Of a stretch of DNA of 64,000 bases, positions 7,840 through 15,910 are shown piece after piece; position 1 is the stretch's first letter; each line of letters opens with the position of its first letter. Both the position numbers and the translations under genes were made by a program. Below the pieces are notes generated by a model. It was not told the DNA's origin and made no database searches. It saw only the letters and a program-made list of their open reading frames with translations. The DNA comes from an uncultured Lachnospiraceae bacterium (GTDB taxonomy: Bacteria; Bacillota; Clostridia; Lachnospirales; Lachnospiraceae), in the NCBI GenBank assembly GCA_947176505.1, contig CAMWQW010000009.1, forward strand, positions 84,821 through 148,820, in the 5' to 3' direction.

Positions 7840-8652
7840 ATGAATTTAGGCTTAGATTATTTAACTAATAATTATTACATGAATCAAATAAACCAACAAA
7901 ATAAAGTGGCAGAACAAAGCAAGGATATTGGTTTTAATGGGGTTTTATCTTCAAAAGCAGTGGAGAGTGCTGCAAGAACGGAATGTAGTTTCAAAGATAT
8001 GTGGCAGGCGAGATTTCCGGGAGCCTACTATCATGTGATGGATGCTTATAAAATTTCAACAGGTTCATGGGGAAGATATGATTTCCCGCATGAGCAGTTT
8101 TTTAATGATAATGTGGATGAGTCTGTTTTGGATTGGAAACCAACAGGAGCAGAACCTAAATTGACAGATAAATCAGTGCAATCAAGAATAGATTCAACAC
8201 TTGGAAAAAAAGCAATTGTTGTGCCTCCGGCATTAGAGGAAAAAATGAAGAATGATCCCACATTGGCACAAAAAGTAATGGAAAAAGTGGAAAGATTTAT
8301 AGTGAATGATGAAGCATCATTGCCGCCGGGGAGGATATATTCTTGTGTAGTCATATTAGATGAGAATGGAGAAATTGCACATGCGGCTGGCTCAAGTGGA
8401 GGTGGTAATATAGTCGGTCCAACAGAGGAGGAACAGAGGCAGTTTGAAGCAGAGCAGGCTGAAAAGCGGAAGCGGAGAGCCGAATATATGCGGATATTAG
8501 AGGAAAGTTCTCAAAAACGTGTTGAAATAGAGCAGGAGAATCGTACAGTGCAACTTGAATCAGAATTGCTGAAGGACAATGAACATCATTATCAGCAACA
8601 AAAAGCATATGATAAGGCGATAGAAAGCTATGAGAAAGGTACATTGTTATAG
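7840..8652 (+). CDS. Unknown protein, first gene of peptide cluster 1 (DUF6033-like)
   Basis: This 270-residue soluble protein has no signal peptide or membrane segment. AAAGGAG precedes the ATG. Residues about 115-185 (DPTLAQKVMEKVERF then ILDENGEIAHAAG) match the 226-residue protein at 14938, which opens cluster 2 (DPQTAAKYEKVV then VIDKNGKVSYW). Both end in a charged Glu/Lys/Arg-rich coiled-coil-like tail (here from about residue 195). I believe they belong to the DUF6033-type families of Lachnospiraceae, function unknown. Both stand as first gene after a circuit-1 box, so a role linked to the modified peptide (scaffold, delivery or immunity) is possible, inferred from position only. Confidence 0.7.
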   Translation: MNLGLDYLTNNYYMNQINQQNKVAEQSKDIGFNGVLSSKAVESAARTECSFKDMWQARFPGAYYHVMDAYKISTGSWGRYDFPHEQFFNDNVDESVLDWKPTGAEPKLTDKSVQSRIDSTLGKKAIVVPPALEEKMKNDPTLAQKVMEKVERFIVNDEASLPPGRIYSCVVILDENGEIAHAAGSSGGGNIVGPTEEEQRQFEAEQAEKRKRRAEYMRILEESSQKRVEIEQENRTVQLESELLKDNEHHYQQQKAYDKAIESYEKGTLL

Positions 8653-8666
8653 AAGGGGTGTCGTTT

Positions 8667-8903
8667 TTGGAAAAACAACTTGAAAAGAATATACAGACAC
8701 TTATTGCAGAACATTTCAGTGTAGAGGCGGGTAAGACAGATAATTTATATTTGTTAGGTTTGATGCCAAGAGATATAGTTAAATTGGTGTACTTGATTGA
8801 GAGCAAATTCAATATTCAATTTAGTGAAAGTGAACTGACACAAGTCACTTTTGATAGTATTGCTAATATTGTATCAGCAATCAATCTATGCATGAAAAAA
8901 TGA
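8667..8903 (+). CDS. Acyl-carrier-related protein of the peptide maturation system, no carrier Ser
   Basis: This 78-residue protein has the ACP fold pattern: LLGLMPRDIVKLVYLIESKF, then Ile-rich FSESELTQVTFDSIANIV. The DSL serine that carries phosphopantetheine is replaced, since the equivalent segment reads GLMPRDIV. This matches the family known as peptide maturation system acyl-carrier-related protein (TIGR04069, as I recall), found beside CcpM. It probably acts as a docking or scaffold protein, not a carrier. The start is taken as TTG 8667 (AGAAGGGG 8 bases upstream); a GTG at 8658 is in frame but overlaps that site. A paralogue closes cluster 2 at 18438. Confidence 0.75.
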   Translation: MEKQLEKNIQTLIAEHFSVEAGKTDNLYLLGLMPRDIVKLVYLIESKFNIQFSESELTQVTFDSIANIVSAINLCMKK

Positions 8904-8957
8904 AATTATCCTATGTATAATAGGTTAATTAATATTATGGAAAGGAGAATGCGGGGT

Positions 8958-9149
8958 ATGAAGAATTTGGGTAAAAAAATATCAACAGAAGCAGGAACTT
9001 TAGTTTCTTATGCTTGTAGCTGCTGGTGCTATGCGCCGGATTGCCAATGTTTGAATCCTTCGACTAATCCTACAGGATCAGTGGATTATGCACAGAAGCA
9101 GTCAAACAACATTCAGAACAATTCCAAGACGCTGGTAATCTACATGTAA
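8958..9149 (+). CDS. Cys-rich RiPP precursor, Clo7bot-like (cluster 1)
   Basis: This 63-residue peptide starts with the leader MKNLGKKISTEAGTLVSYA. A dense cysteine block CSCWCYAPDCQC (five Cys in 12 residues) follows, then an Asn/Ser/Gln-rich tail ending VIYM. The GTLxxYACxC arrangement is that of the Clo7bot family of Cys-rich peptides, substrates of the radical SAM maturase CcpM encoded next. Expected modification is thioether (sactionine-type) cross-linking. ATG 8958 is chosen because AAAGGAG lies 10 bases upstream; in-frame ATGs at 8937 and 8949 are too near the site. A very strong terminator follows, which should keep precursor mRNA in excess over maturase mRNA. Confidence 0.85.
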   Translation: MKNLGKKISTEAGTLVSYACSCWCYAPDCQCLNPSTNPTGSVDYAQKQSNNIQNNSKTLVIYM

Positions 9150-9172
9150 GCAGATGGCAGGCTCATGGGTGG

Positions 9173-9210
9173 CAGATAGCTTTCATTTTTATGAAAGCTA
9201 TCTGTTTTTT
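9173..9210 (+). terminator. Strong terminator between precursor 1 and ccpM-1
   Basis: Perfect 14-bp stem (CAGATAGCTTTCAT at 9173-9186 with 9191-9204), a four-base loop, then TTTTTT. No promoter is evident between it and the maturase, so read-through probably sets the precursor-to-enzyme ratio. Confidence 0.9.
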
Positions 9211-9237
9211 GAAAATTATGGAAAGGTTTGATTGAAT

Positions 9238-10653
9238 ATGGATATTCCTTTTGTACATTTTATTGAAACTCACAATGATTTGTATTTATTTGATGTTAAT
9301 ACAAATATGATTAGTAAAGTAAATGAGAGAATCGGCAAATATCTTTCAGGTCATGGGAAAAAAGAGGACTTGAATAATGAAGATTTAATGGTAATTGAAA
9401 ATATGAAAAGTATGGGGATGTTGTGTCCCGATCAGATTGAAAGAATTGAACATCCTATGTCGGACTTTATTGAGGATATACTTGAAAACAGTATGAACAG
9501 GCTAACTATTCAGGTGACACAAAACTGTAATTTTAGATGCGAATACTGCGTGTATTCAGGAAGTTATTACAATAGAGTGCATAATAATAAAAGAATGGGT
9601 TGGGATACTGCAAAAGCAGCATTGGACTTTCTGGAGCAGCATAGTAGAAATTCTTCAGAGATTAATGTTAGCTTTTACGGTGGAGAACCATTGTTGGAAA
9701 TGGATTTGATAAAGAGATGTGTGGACTATTGTCGTATGATTTTTAAGCGGAAGAAAGTTTCGTTCAATTTAACGACAAATGCCTCGCTTTTGTCTGATGA
9801 GGTTATTAAATATTTTGAAAAAGAGAAGTTCTCGGTCATGGTCAGTCTTGATGGTCCGCAGGAGGTTCATGATAAGAACAGAACATTTGCGGATGGAAAA
9901 AGAGGTACATTTAATACTGTAATTGAACGGATTGAGAGGATAAGGGAGATTGCACCGGATTTATTAGCCAATGTTACGTTTAATGCAGTCTTAGATGATG
10001 AAAATGATTTTTCTTTGATCAACCAGTATTTTTCACAAGAGCCTATTATTAAAGACATATTTGTTAGTGCCAATTATGTGAATGAAACAAACAGGAAAGA
10101 TAAAATAGTGCAAACTAATCAGAAAAATTATATAGAGATTAGTAACCAAAGATTTATCGGTTTAATGTATTTGATGAACAGAGTGTCAAGAGATAAAGTG
10201 TCAAAATTAGTAGTACGGGAGCTGTCAGATATAAAGGAGACAATTAGTAAGAGAAAAGTGTCTAAGAATGTAATGCAGCCAATAAATCATCCAGCGGGAC
10301 CTTGTTTACCGGGGGTTCAAAGACCTTTCGTTAATGCATATGGAAAATTATTTCCATGCGAGAGAGTAAATGAAACATGTAAAGATATGTGTATTGGAAA
10401 TATTTATGATGGGTTTGATATTGAAGCCGTAAAGCGTTTCCTTAATGTAGGGCAGGTTACAGAGGAAAATTGTAAACGGTGTTGGGCATTTAATTTCTGT
10501 ACCCAGTGTGGGGTGACATCGGATAATGGTGAGAAAATTGCATCAGAAGCAAGACTGGAAAAATGTGAACGTGTTCGTAATCATGTAGACAATCTGTTAA
10601 AGGATTATATTGTATTAAAAGAGTGCGGATGTGATTTTACGCAATCTATATAA
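9238..10653 (+). CDS. ccpM: Radical SAM/SPASM Cys-rich peptide maturase CcpM (cluster 1)
   Basis: This protein of about 470 residues has an N-terminal peptide-recognition region (residues 1-95). The radical SAM core shows CNFRCEYC (CxxxCxxC binding the SAM-cleaving 4Fe-4S cluster, about residue 102), the GGEP motif (SFYGGEPLLEM) and TTNAS. A C-terminal SPASM domain for auxiliary clusters begins at GPCLPG, with FPCERV and CKRCWAFNFCTQC. It should install thioether cross-links in the precursor encoded upstream. ATG 9238 is preferred, but the in-frame TTG 9232 is better spaced from GAAAGG. A close paralogue lies at 15911 and a more distant one at 26932. Confidence 0.9.
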   Translation: MDIPFVHFIETHNDLYLFDVNTNMISKVNERIGKYLSGHGKKEDLNNEDLMVIENMKSMGMLCPDQIERIEHPMSDFIEDILENSMNRLTIQVTQNCNFRCEYCVYSGSYYNRVHNNKRMGWDTAKAALDFLEQHSRNSSEINVSFYGGEPLLEMDLIKRCVDYCRMIFKRKKVSFNLTTNASLLSDEVIKYFEKEKFSVMVSLDGPQEVHDKNRTFADGKRGTFNTVIERIERIREIAPDLLANVTFNAVLDDENDFSLINQYFSQEPIIKDIFVSANYVNETNRKDKIVQTNQKNYIEISNQRFIGLMYLMNRVSRDKVSKLVVRELSDIKETISKRKVSKNVMQPINHPAGPCLPGVQRPFVNAYGKLFPCERVNETCKDMCIGNIYDGFDIEAVKRFLNVGQVTEENCKRCWAFNFCTQCGVTSDNGEKIASEARLEKCERVRNHVDNLLKDYIVLKECGCDFTQSI

Positions 10654-10669
10654 TTTGGAGGGACTGAAA

Positions 10670-11644
10670 ATGAAAGAGAAAGCTATTTTATTTCCATGTG
10701 ACAGGGAGTTTTTGACACTTGCAGAGTATATTGAATTTGATAGATATGAGATAAGTGGGTTTTGTGTATTGGAAGATTCCAATGTTATTGAAAATGAAGT
10801 AGAAAATATTCCAGTTTTTGACATAGCAGATATTGACTACGGGTTATTTGATGATATTATTCTTATTGATAAAGCATACCATTCACATGCTTTTATAGAA
10901 GATAGTATTAGGCATGGAAAAAAGGTTATTGATGTTGCTGAAATTCAAAAAATCGGAAATGATAAATTTAATGACATATCAGAAGAACAAACCATAAATG
11001 TTCCAGTGGTTTTTGTAGCAGGCATTACTCATTATACAGAAAAATTTCATGTACAGCTTGTATTAAGAAAACACTTGTTGGATTATGGATATAAAGTTAG
11101 CCAGATCGGAAGCAAACAGTATAGTGAATTATTTGGCTTCCATTCTTTTCCATCATTTATGATTGAGCCTATGGATAATACAGAAAGGATACTCTTGTTT
11201 AGAAAATATGTAAAATATATTGAGCAGGAGGAACAGCCTGACATAGTTGTTATTGGCATTCCTGGAGGTATAATGGCAGTAAATAAAAAACATCACTTTG
11301 ACTTTGGATTGACAGCATACATGGTTTCACAAGCGGTAGAGCCTGATTATACCATTATGAGTATGCTTTATGGCAAAAATTATACAAAGGATCAGCTAGA
11401 GGAAATAAATCAGACTTGTAGGTATAAATTCAATTTTGAGATTAATAGCTTTCATTTATCAAATGCCTTACTTGATCCGGCAAGTTTAAAGCATGAAAAT
11501 CTGACTTTTATTAAAATGGGAAATAAGAAATACTTTAATAAAGTGGAGAGATTATATGATTTTTTAAATCCTGAAGATATGGATAAGGCATTTGAAGGTA
11601 TGATTACAGAATTGACATCGTATAATGTCAATCAGATTTTTTGA
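10670..11644 (+). CDS. Peptide maturation system protein, TIGR04066 type (cluster 1)
   Basis: This 324-residue soluble protein follows ccpM with a 16-base gap and a TTGGAGGG site. It belongs to the family that accompanies CcpM in Clostridia (TIGR04066), biochemical role unknown. The N-terminal part (1-105) looks like a small Rossmann-type domain (KAILFPCDREFLTLAEY). A second domain starts at PVVFVAGITHYTEKFHVQL and continues GYKVSQIGSKQYSELFG and IVVIGIPGGIM. This order of strands and helix resembles a P-loop NTPase in which the GKT loop has been lost (THYTEKF). The second domain is also recognisable in the C-terminal half of the next protein, the subtilase. Confidence 0.8.
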   Translation: MKEKAILFPCDREFLTLAEYIEFDRYEISGFCVLEDSNVIENEVENIPVFDIADIDYGLFDDIILIDKAYHSHAFIEDSIRHGKKVIDVAEIQKIGNDKFNDISEEQTINVPVVFVAGITHYTEKFHVQLVLRKHLLDYGYKVSQIGSKQYSELFGFHSFPSFMIEPMDNTERILLFRKYVKYIEQEEQPDIVVIGIPGGIMAVNKKHHFDFGLTAYMVSQAVEPDYTIMSMLYGKNYTKDQLEEINQTCRYKFNFEINSFHLSNALLDPASLKHENLTFIKMGNKKYFNKVERLYDFLNPEDMDKAFEGMITELTSYNVNQIF

Positions 11645-11652
11645 GGTATGGT

Positions 11653-13083
11653 ATGGATAAAGGTGTCAAAGTTGCAATTATAGATAATGGCATTAATGAG
11701 CTTCTTTTGGCAAAAGGGTTAGAAAAATCTGTAGCTGTTGAAAAAGGTATTTGCGTAGCTGATACAAAAAACATAGATCAGCAACAGTTCCAACATGGGA
11801 CAAACTGTGCAATGATAATTGAGAAGTATTGTCCAGATTGTGATTTGATTAGTATAAGAATTTTAGATGAAAATGGAAAAGGTGGAGTTGCAAGTTTTCA
11901 ACCAGCGTTGGATTGGTGTTATAAAAATCATATAAGGCTGATTAATCTAAGTTTAGGAACAGTAGACTTTCGGGATTGTGAAAAATTAAGATGCCTGATT
12001 AACGAATATGTTGCAAAGGGAATGATTATAATAGCGGCAACAGCTAATTCGGGCTTTGTTTCATATCCTGCCAGTTTTATGAATGTGATTGGTGTAGCAA
12101 CTACAGACAGTCCATTAGACTATTGTAAAGATTATATGCAAATGGGTATAGATACTGTTGTACCGTCTGTACATGCAATTAAAATATATGATATGGAAAT
12201 GAACACATCATTGAGTAACAGTTATGCAGCTCCATATATAAGCGCATTGATTGCTAATAAGTTAAAGGTAGATAGTACGTTAGATATAAAGAAGTTAAAG
12301 TTATATGCAAGTGAGCAAAGCCATTTGCAAATGGTAAAGGGGATATATGAGCCGGATTGGGTTTATAGGGCATATGTGTCGGGCAGAGGGACTACAAGCA
12401 GGGTAGAGTATTATTTTGAAACGGTTATAGGGACGTATGATGAAATACAGGGGAAAATAGACACTGTAATAGCCTATTCTATGGCAGAATTGGAAAATTT
12501 GGATATAAGCAATAAGCATTTAATATATCTTGGAAACGAGGATATTCATAATATAGATGTTCAGGGATTCATTTGGAGCAAGGAAACAAGACAACGACAG
12601 ATTAAACATAATTATTATCAGGGACATGGTCTTGAAATTCCGGTAGTGATACTGGCAGTAGAAGATGCCATAGATAAGTTCTATGTACTCACGGAATTAA
12701 AGAGGGCATTTGCCATTGATGGTTATAATGCATATACGATAGGAATGGAGCCGGAGTGTGTATTATATGCATTAGAATATATGCCGGAGCCTGTATCAGA
12801 TATTGGTGCTTGGAAAAATTTTATAGAAAGCCAGACTTTTTATAAACAGAGTGATTTGGTCATATGGTGTATACCAGTGGAAGATCAAGATAAATATATG
12901 AAAGTATATCCTGATTGTGACGTGCAGATCGTTCTTTACAATGAGGGAGATAATAATATAGTGGAGTTCTCCTTTGAGGGAGAAAAGGTGGAGAAAAAAA
13001 TATCAGAACCGATTGACAGGAAAGATGTTGAGGAAATATATCATATTATAGAAACGAAACTGACGGAGGATGAAGATGGATAA
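11653..13083 (+). CDS. Subtilisin-like (S8) peptidase with TIGR04066-like C-terminal domain
   Basis: This 476-residue protein has an N-terminal S8 domain with an intact triad: Asp in VAIIDNGIN, His in FQHGTNCAM, Ser in SNSYAAPYIS, and the oxyanion Asn in TANSGFVSYPAS. There is no signal peptide or propeptide, so it should work in the cytoplasm, probably removing the leader from the modified precursor. The C-terminal half is not subtilase. VVILAVEDAIDKFYVLTELK then GYNAYTIGMEPECVLYAL aligns by eye with the core of the TIGR04066-type protein encoded just upstream. ATG 11653 is preferred (GAGG 6 bases upstream). The 3' end overlaps the ABC gene by 8 bases. Confidence 0.85.
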   Translation: MDKGVKVAIIDNGINELLLAKGLEKSVAVEKGICVADTKNIDQQQFQHGTNCAMIIEKYCPDCDLISIRILDENGKGGVASFQPALDWCYKNHIRLINLSLGTVDFRDCEKLRCLINEYVAKGMIIIAATANSGFVSYPASFMNVIGVATTDSPLDYCKDYMQMGIDTVVPSVHAIKIYDMEMNTSLSNSYAAPYISALIANKLKVDSTLDIKKLKLYASEQSHLQMVKGIYEPDWVYRAYVSGRGTTSRVEYYFETVIGTYDEIQGKIDTVIAYSMAELENLDISNKHLIYLGNEDIHNIDVQGFIWSKETRQRQIKHNYYQGHGLEIPVVILAVEDAIDKFYVLTELKRAFAIDGYNAYTIGMEPECVLYALEYMPEPVSDIGAWKNFIESQTFYKQSDLVIWCIPVEDQDKYMKVYPDCDVQIVLYNEGDNNIVEFSFEGEKVEKKISEPIDRKDVEEIYHIIETKLTEDEDG

Positions 13084-14782
13084 TAAAGAGGCTGTAAAGA
13101 GATTACTTCTGTTGTTGAACAGATACAGAAAAACAATCATTGTGATTGTCTGCTGTCTGTTTATTTCTACGGGATTGAATCTTTGTGTGCCGCTGATCAG
13201 TCAACGGATCATGGATGATGGTTTTATTGGTGGTAATAAGAAATTGCTAATCAAGCTGGTTTTGGCATCTATGGTAATTTATACTATAAATTCCCTTATA
13301 GATATAATTAAGGAAAAAAAACGTGTAGATATTTCGGCAAAGATACAGTATTTTCTTTCGGAACAGTCTTTTTCACATCTTATGAAGCTACGGGTTAATT
13401 ATTTCAATAATACCAATTATGCGGAGACTCTGAACAATATTAACACGGATATTAACCAGATGACATCTATTGCTGACAGCAGCGTTTTTTTTGTGATTAC
13501 GCAAGCGTTTAGCATGACAGGCGGCATTATTGGGTTATTTATCATAGATTTCAGAATGACAATACTGGTGCTTTTATTTATACCGATCAAGTGTATTGTG
13601 ATGAAATATTTTGCAAAGAAACAAAAGCAGATTATGGATGAGTTCATAATAAGAAATCAAAAATATGCGAAATGGTTTGGAGATACTGTCGGAGGGGTAC
13701 GGGAAGTTAAACTATTTAATATCTTTGATAAAAAACATGAGGAATTTACACATAATCAGAATGAAATTATAGAAAAGCAAAAGCAGATGAATATGTTAAG
13801 CCAATGGAATATTATCGTAGACAGTGTTATGGTACAGTTCCTTTCCACATTGTTATATATATTGGGTGCAAATTTGGTATTTGACTTAAAACTTTCGGTA
13901 GGTAGTGTGTTTGCTTTCATTACATATAGCGCTTATGTAACAGGACCGATTTCTGCAATCCTTAATATAGGATACCTTTTATCAGGGATTATTCCGTCAA
14001 CTAAAAGATATTATGCGTTTATGGATTTAGAGGAAGAGTCGGATAGCGGAAAGACCTTAGATATGCGTTTTAATGATTTGAAATTGGAGCAGGTTTCTTT
14101 TGCATATGAAAAAGATAAATGTATTTTAAAGGGTATAGACATTTTGTTTGCAAAAGGCAGTAAGACCGCTATGATCGGGCGTAATGGTTCGGGAAAGACA
14201 ACAATCATCAATCTTCTTACCAGAATGTATGAGCCGACAAGTGGAAAGATATTGTTAGGGGCAGAGAATGTTTCAGAACTGCCATTGTCAGCATACAGAA
14301 ATATGGTATCTGTGGTAAGCCAGCAGATATACCTTTTTAATGATACGATAAGAAATAATATCTGTTTGTATAAACAGGTGGACGATGCAAGGATAGAAGT
14401 TGCTTGTATGGATAGTGGACTTGAAGATTTTATAAAAGAGGTTTCTTTGGATTATGTGGTAGGACAGAACGGGGCAATGCTTTCTGGTGGGCAGAAACAG
14501 AAGATAGCTCTTGCAAGGGCATTGATACATGACAAGCCGATTGTAATATTTGATGAAGCTACTTCAAACACGGATGCTTATTCAGAACAGCAGATCAATG
14601 GACTGCTGAATACGAAGCTAAAAGACAAAACAGTGATAGTGATAACACATAAGAAAGAGATATTGAGTAAAGTAGATCAGATTGTCGTGCTGAAGGAGGG
14701 AGTGATTGATGATACTGGGATATATGATGAGTTGATAGGTAAAAGTGATGAATTAAATATTATGATGGATAAAATAGATTGA
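13076..14782 (+). CDS. ABC exporter (TMD-NBD half-transporter) of cluster 1
   Basis: This 568-residue half-transporter has six hydrophobic helices in residues 1-300. The ATPase domain follows with Walker A GRNGSGKTT, signature LSGGQKQK, Walker B IVIFDEATS and the H-loop His in VITHKKE. There is no C39 peptidase domain at the N-terminus, so leader removal must be done elsewhere, presumably by the S8 peptidase. It should export the mature peptide as a homodimer. ATG 13076 is favoured over 13070 because CGGAGG would otherwise touch the start. A strong terminator and then promoter site 5 follow, marking the end of cluster 1. Confidence 0.9.
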   Translation: MDNKEAVKRLLLLLNRYRKTIIVIVCCLFISTGLNLCVPLISQRIMDDGFIGGNKKLLIKLVLASMVIYTINSLIDIIKEKKRVDISAKIQYFLSEQSFSHLMKLRVNYFNNTNYAETLNNINTDINQMTSIADSSVFFVITQAFSMTGGIIGLFIIDFRMTILVLLFIPIKCIVMKYFAKKQKQIMDEFIIRNQKYAKWFGDTVGGVREVKLFNIFDKKHEEFTHNQNEIIEKQKQMNMLSQWNIIVDSVMVQFLSTLLYILGANLVFDLKLSVGSVFAFITYSAYVTGPISAILNIGYLLSGIIPSTKRYYAFMDLEEESDSGKTLDMRFNDLKLEQVSFAYEKDKCILKGIDILFAKGSKTAMIGRNGSGKTTIINLLTRMYEPTSGKILLGAENVSELPLSAYRNMVSVVSQQIYLFNDTIRNNICLYKQVDDARIEVACMDSGLEDFIKEVSLDYVVGQNGAMLSGGQKQKIALARALIHDKPIVIFDEATSNTDAYSEQQINGLLNTKLKDKTVIVITHKKEILSKVDQIVVLKEGVIDDTGIYDELIGKSDELNIMMDKID

Positions 14783-14789
14783 GTATAAG

Positions 14790-14833
14790 AAAATCTTTTC
14801 AGAGTAGCAAGGCTTGTCTGAAAAGATTTTTTT
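14790..14833 (+). terminator. Intrinsic terminator ending cluster 1
   Basis: AAAATCTTTTCAGA (14790-14803) pairs perfectly with TCTGAAAAGATTTT (14817-14830) and runs into further T residues. It lies immediately before promoter site 5. Confidence 0.9.
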
Positions 14834-14839
14834 GTGCCG

Positions 14840-14903
14840 TTTTCTGCTAAAACGGTTCATTTTCTGCAAGGGTAATTGAATTTAAAGAGAAATTTGTTAT
14901 TAT
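14840..14903 (+). promoter_or_regulatory. Agr-1 type LytTR promoter, site 5 of 10
   Basis: Repeats TTTTCTGCTA (14840-14849) and TTTTCTGCAA (14860-14869) lie 20 bp apart, with a TATTAT -10 at 14898-14903, 29 bp after the second repeat. It drives peptide cluster 2. Confidence 0.82.
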
Positions 14904-14937
14904 AAAATCAAGTAATTTTATCAAGGAGGATGATACT

Positions 14938-15618
14938 ATGGCAATAGCAGGAGTAAGTGATTATACAAATACATATGCGGCAAACAGAACAAGTTACAGT
15001 ACAAAAGGAAGTAGCGGGTTGAGCGGGACGGCTCAAAGCTATCTGAGTGACTTGAAACAGAAATATTCGGATGTAAATATTACGGTAGCAGATTTTAATA
15101 GCGAAAAACAGTCAGATGCCTATATGTTAGGTAGCCGTGGTTATAATAATGTGGCTATTTCAGCTAGTGTTGTGGAGAGGATGGCAACTGATCCGCAGAC
15201 AGCGGCGAAGTATGAGAAAGTAGTTTCAGGTATGAGTGGAAATGCAGAGCGGATAGAAAAGTTTGCACAAGAAAATAATGATGAAATTCTTGGGGCTGGG
15301 GTTGTCATTGACAAGAATGGAAAAGTGTCATATTGGATGGTCGGCAGGAGTAAGGACACAATGGAAAATCCCGGCACTGTATATAAAGAAAAGGTGCAAA
15401 AGCAATTAGAAGAGAAACGAGCAAAAAAGAAAGAAGAAGAGAAGCTGAAAGAGAAAAGAATAATTAAGGCAGAAACAGCGGAAAAGTTATTGGAAAAGAG
15501 AAAAGCTGCCAAAGCCACGGAAGTTGTTTCTGCAGGGGATGTATCCAGTTTCGGAGCAGATGGGCATGTCAGAAAAGTTACAGAAGAAAAAAGGGTACAG
15601 ATGGATATCACTGTTTAA
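14938..15618 (+). CDS. Unknown protein, first gene of peptide cluster 2 (DUF6033-like)
   Basis: This 226-residue protein has an N-terminal Ser/Thr/Tyr/Asn-rich stretch (residues 1-40), a central domain shared with the protein at 7840 (DPQTAAKYEKVV, then GAGVVIDKNGKVSYW) and a long Glu/Lys coiled-coil-like tail (about 150-200). No signal peptide or membrane segment is seen. AAGGAGG precedes the ATG. It sits where the paralogue sits in cluster 1, directly after a circuit-1 promoter and before the Cys-rich precursor. Function is unknown; conservation of position suggests it belongs to the peptide system. Confidence 0.7.
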   Translation: MAIAGVSDYTNTYAANRTSYSTKGSSGLSGTAQSYLSDLKQKYSDVNITVADFNSEKQSDAYMLGSRGYNNVAISASVVERMATDPQTAAKYEKVVSGMSGNAERIEKFAQENNDEILGAGVVIDKNGKVSYWMVGRSKDTMENPGTVYKEKVQKQLEEKRAKKKEEEKLKEKRIIKAETAEKLLEKRKAAKATEVVSAGDVSSFGADGHVRKVTEEKRVQMDITV

Positions 15619-15672
15619 TTTGATATGTTATTTTTTAATGACATAAAAATTGTAGAGTAGGAGGTGAGATAC

Positions 15673-15840
15673 ATGAAGAAATTGGGAAAGAAAAGAACAG
15701 GTAACACTAATACTGTTCAGGCGTATGCATGTGGAGGCGCATTTTGTGTATGCAAGGCATGTGCGGCTGCTTCCGTTGATTCAATGCTCTATAATGGAAC
15801 TAAGAGCCAGAACGATGGAACATTAATGATGATTGGCTGA
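15673..15840 (+). CDS. Cys-rich RiPP precursor, Clo7bot-like (cluster 2)
   Basis: This 55-residue peptide starts at ATG 15673 behind a strong AGGAGGTG site. The leader is MKKLGKKRTGNTNTVQAYA. A short core with four cysteines (CGGAFCVCKAC) and a tail ending LMMIG follow. The leader start MKxLGKK is shared with precursor 1, but the Cys spacing (CxxxxCxCxxC) differs, so the two products should have different ring patterns. It lies just upstream of a second CcpM. A weaker hairpin follows at 15866-15889. Peptides this short are easily missed by gene finders. Confidence 0.82.
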   Translation: MKKLGKKRTGNTNTVQAYACGGAFCVCKACAAASVDSMLYNGTKSQNDGTLMMIG

Positions 15841-15865
15841 TTGTATGTCAGGAAGTAAGTGTACG

Positions 15866-15889
15866 AGGGGCTGCTGAATAAGCAGTCCT
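15866..15889 (+). terminator. Hairpin between precursor 2 and ccpM-2
   Basis: AGGGGCTGCT pairs with AGCAGTCCT around a short loop, with a weak T-run (TTTG). It occupies the same place as the much stronger terminator of cluster 1 and is probably a partial terminator. Confidence 0.5.
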
Positions 15890-15910
15890 TTGTAACATAT
15901 GGGAGGAATA

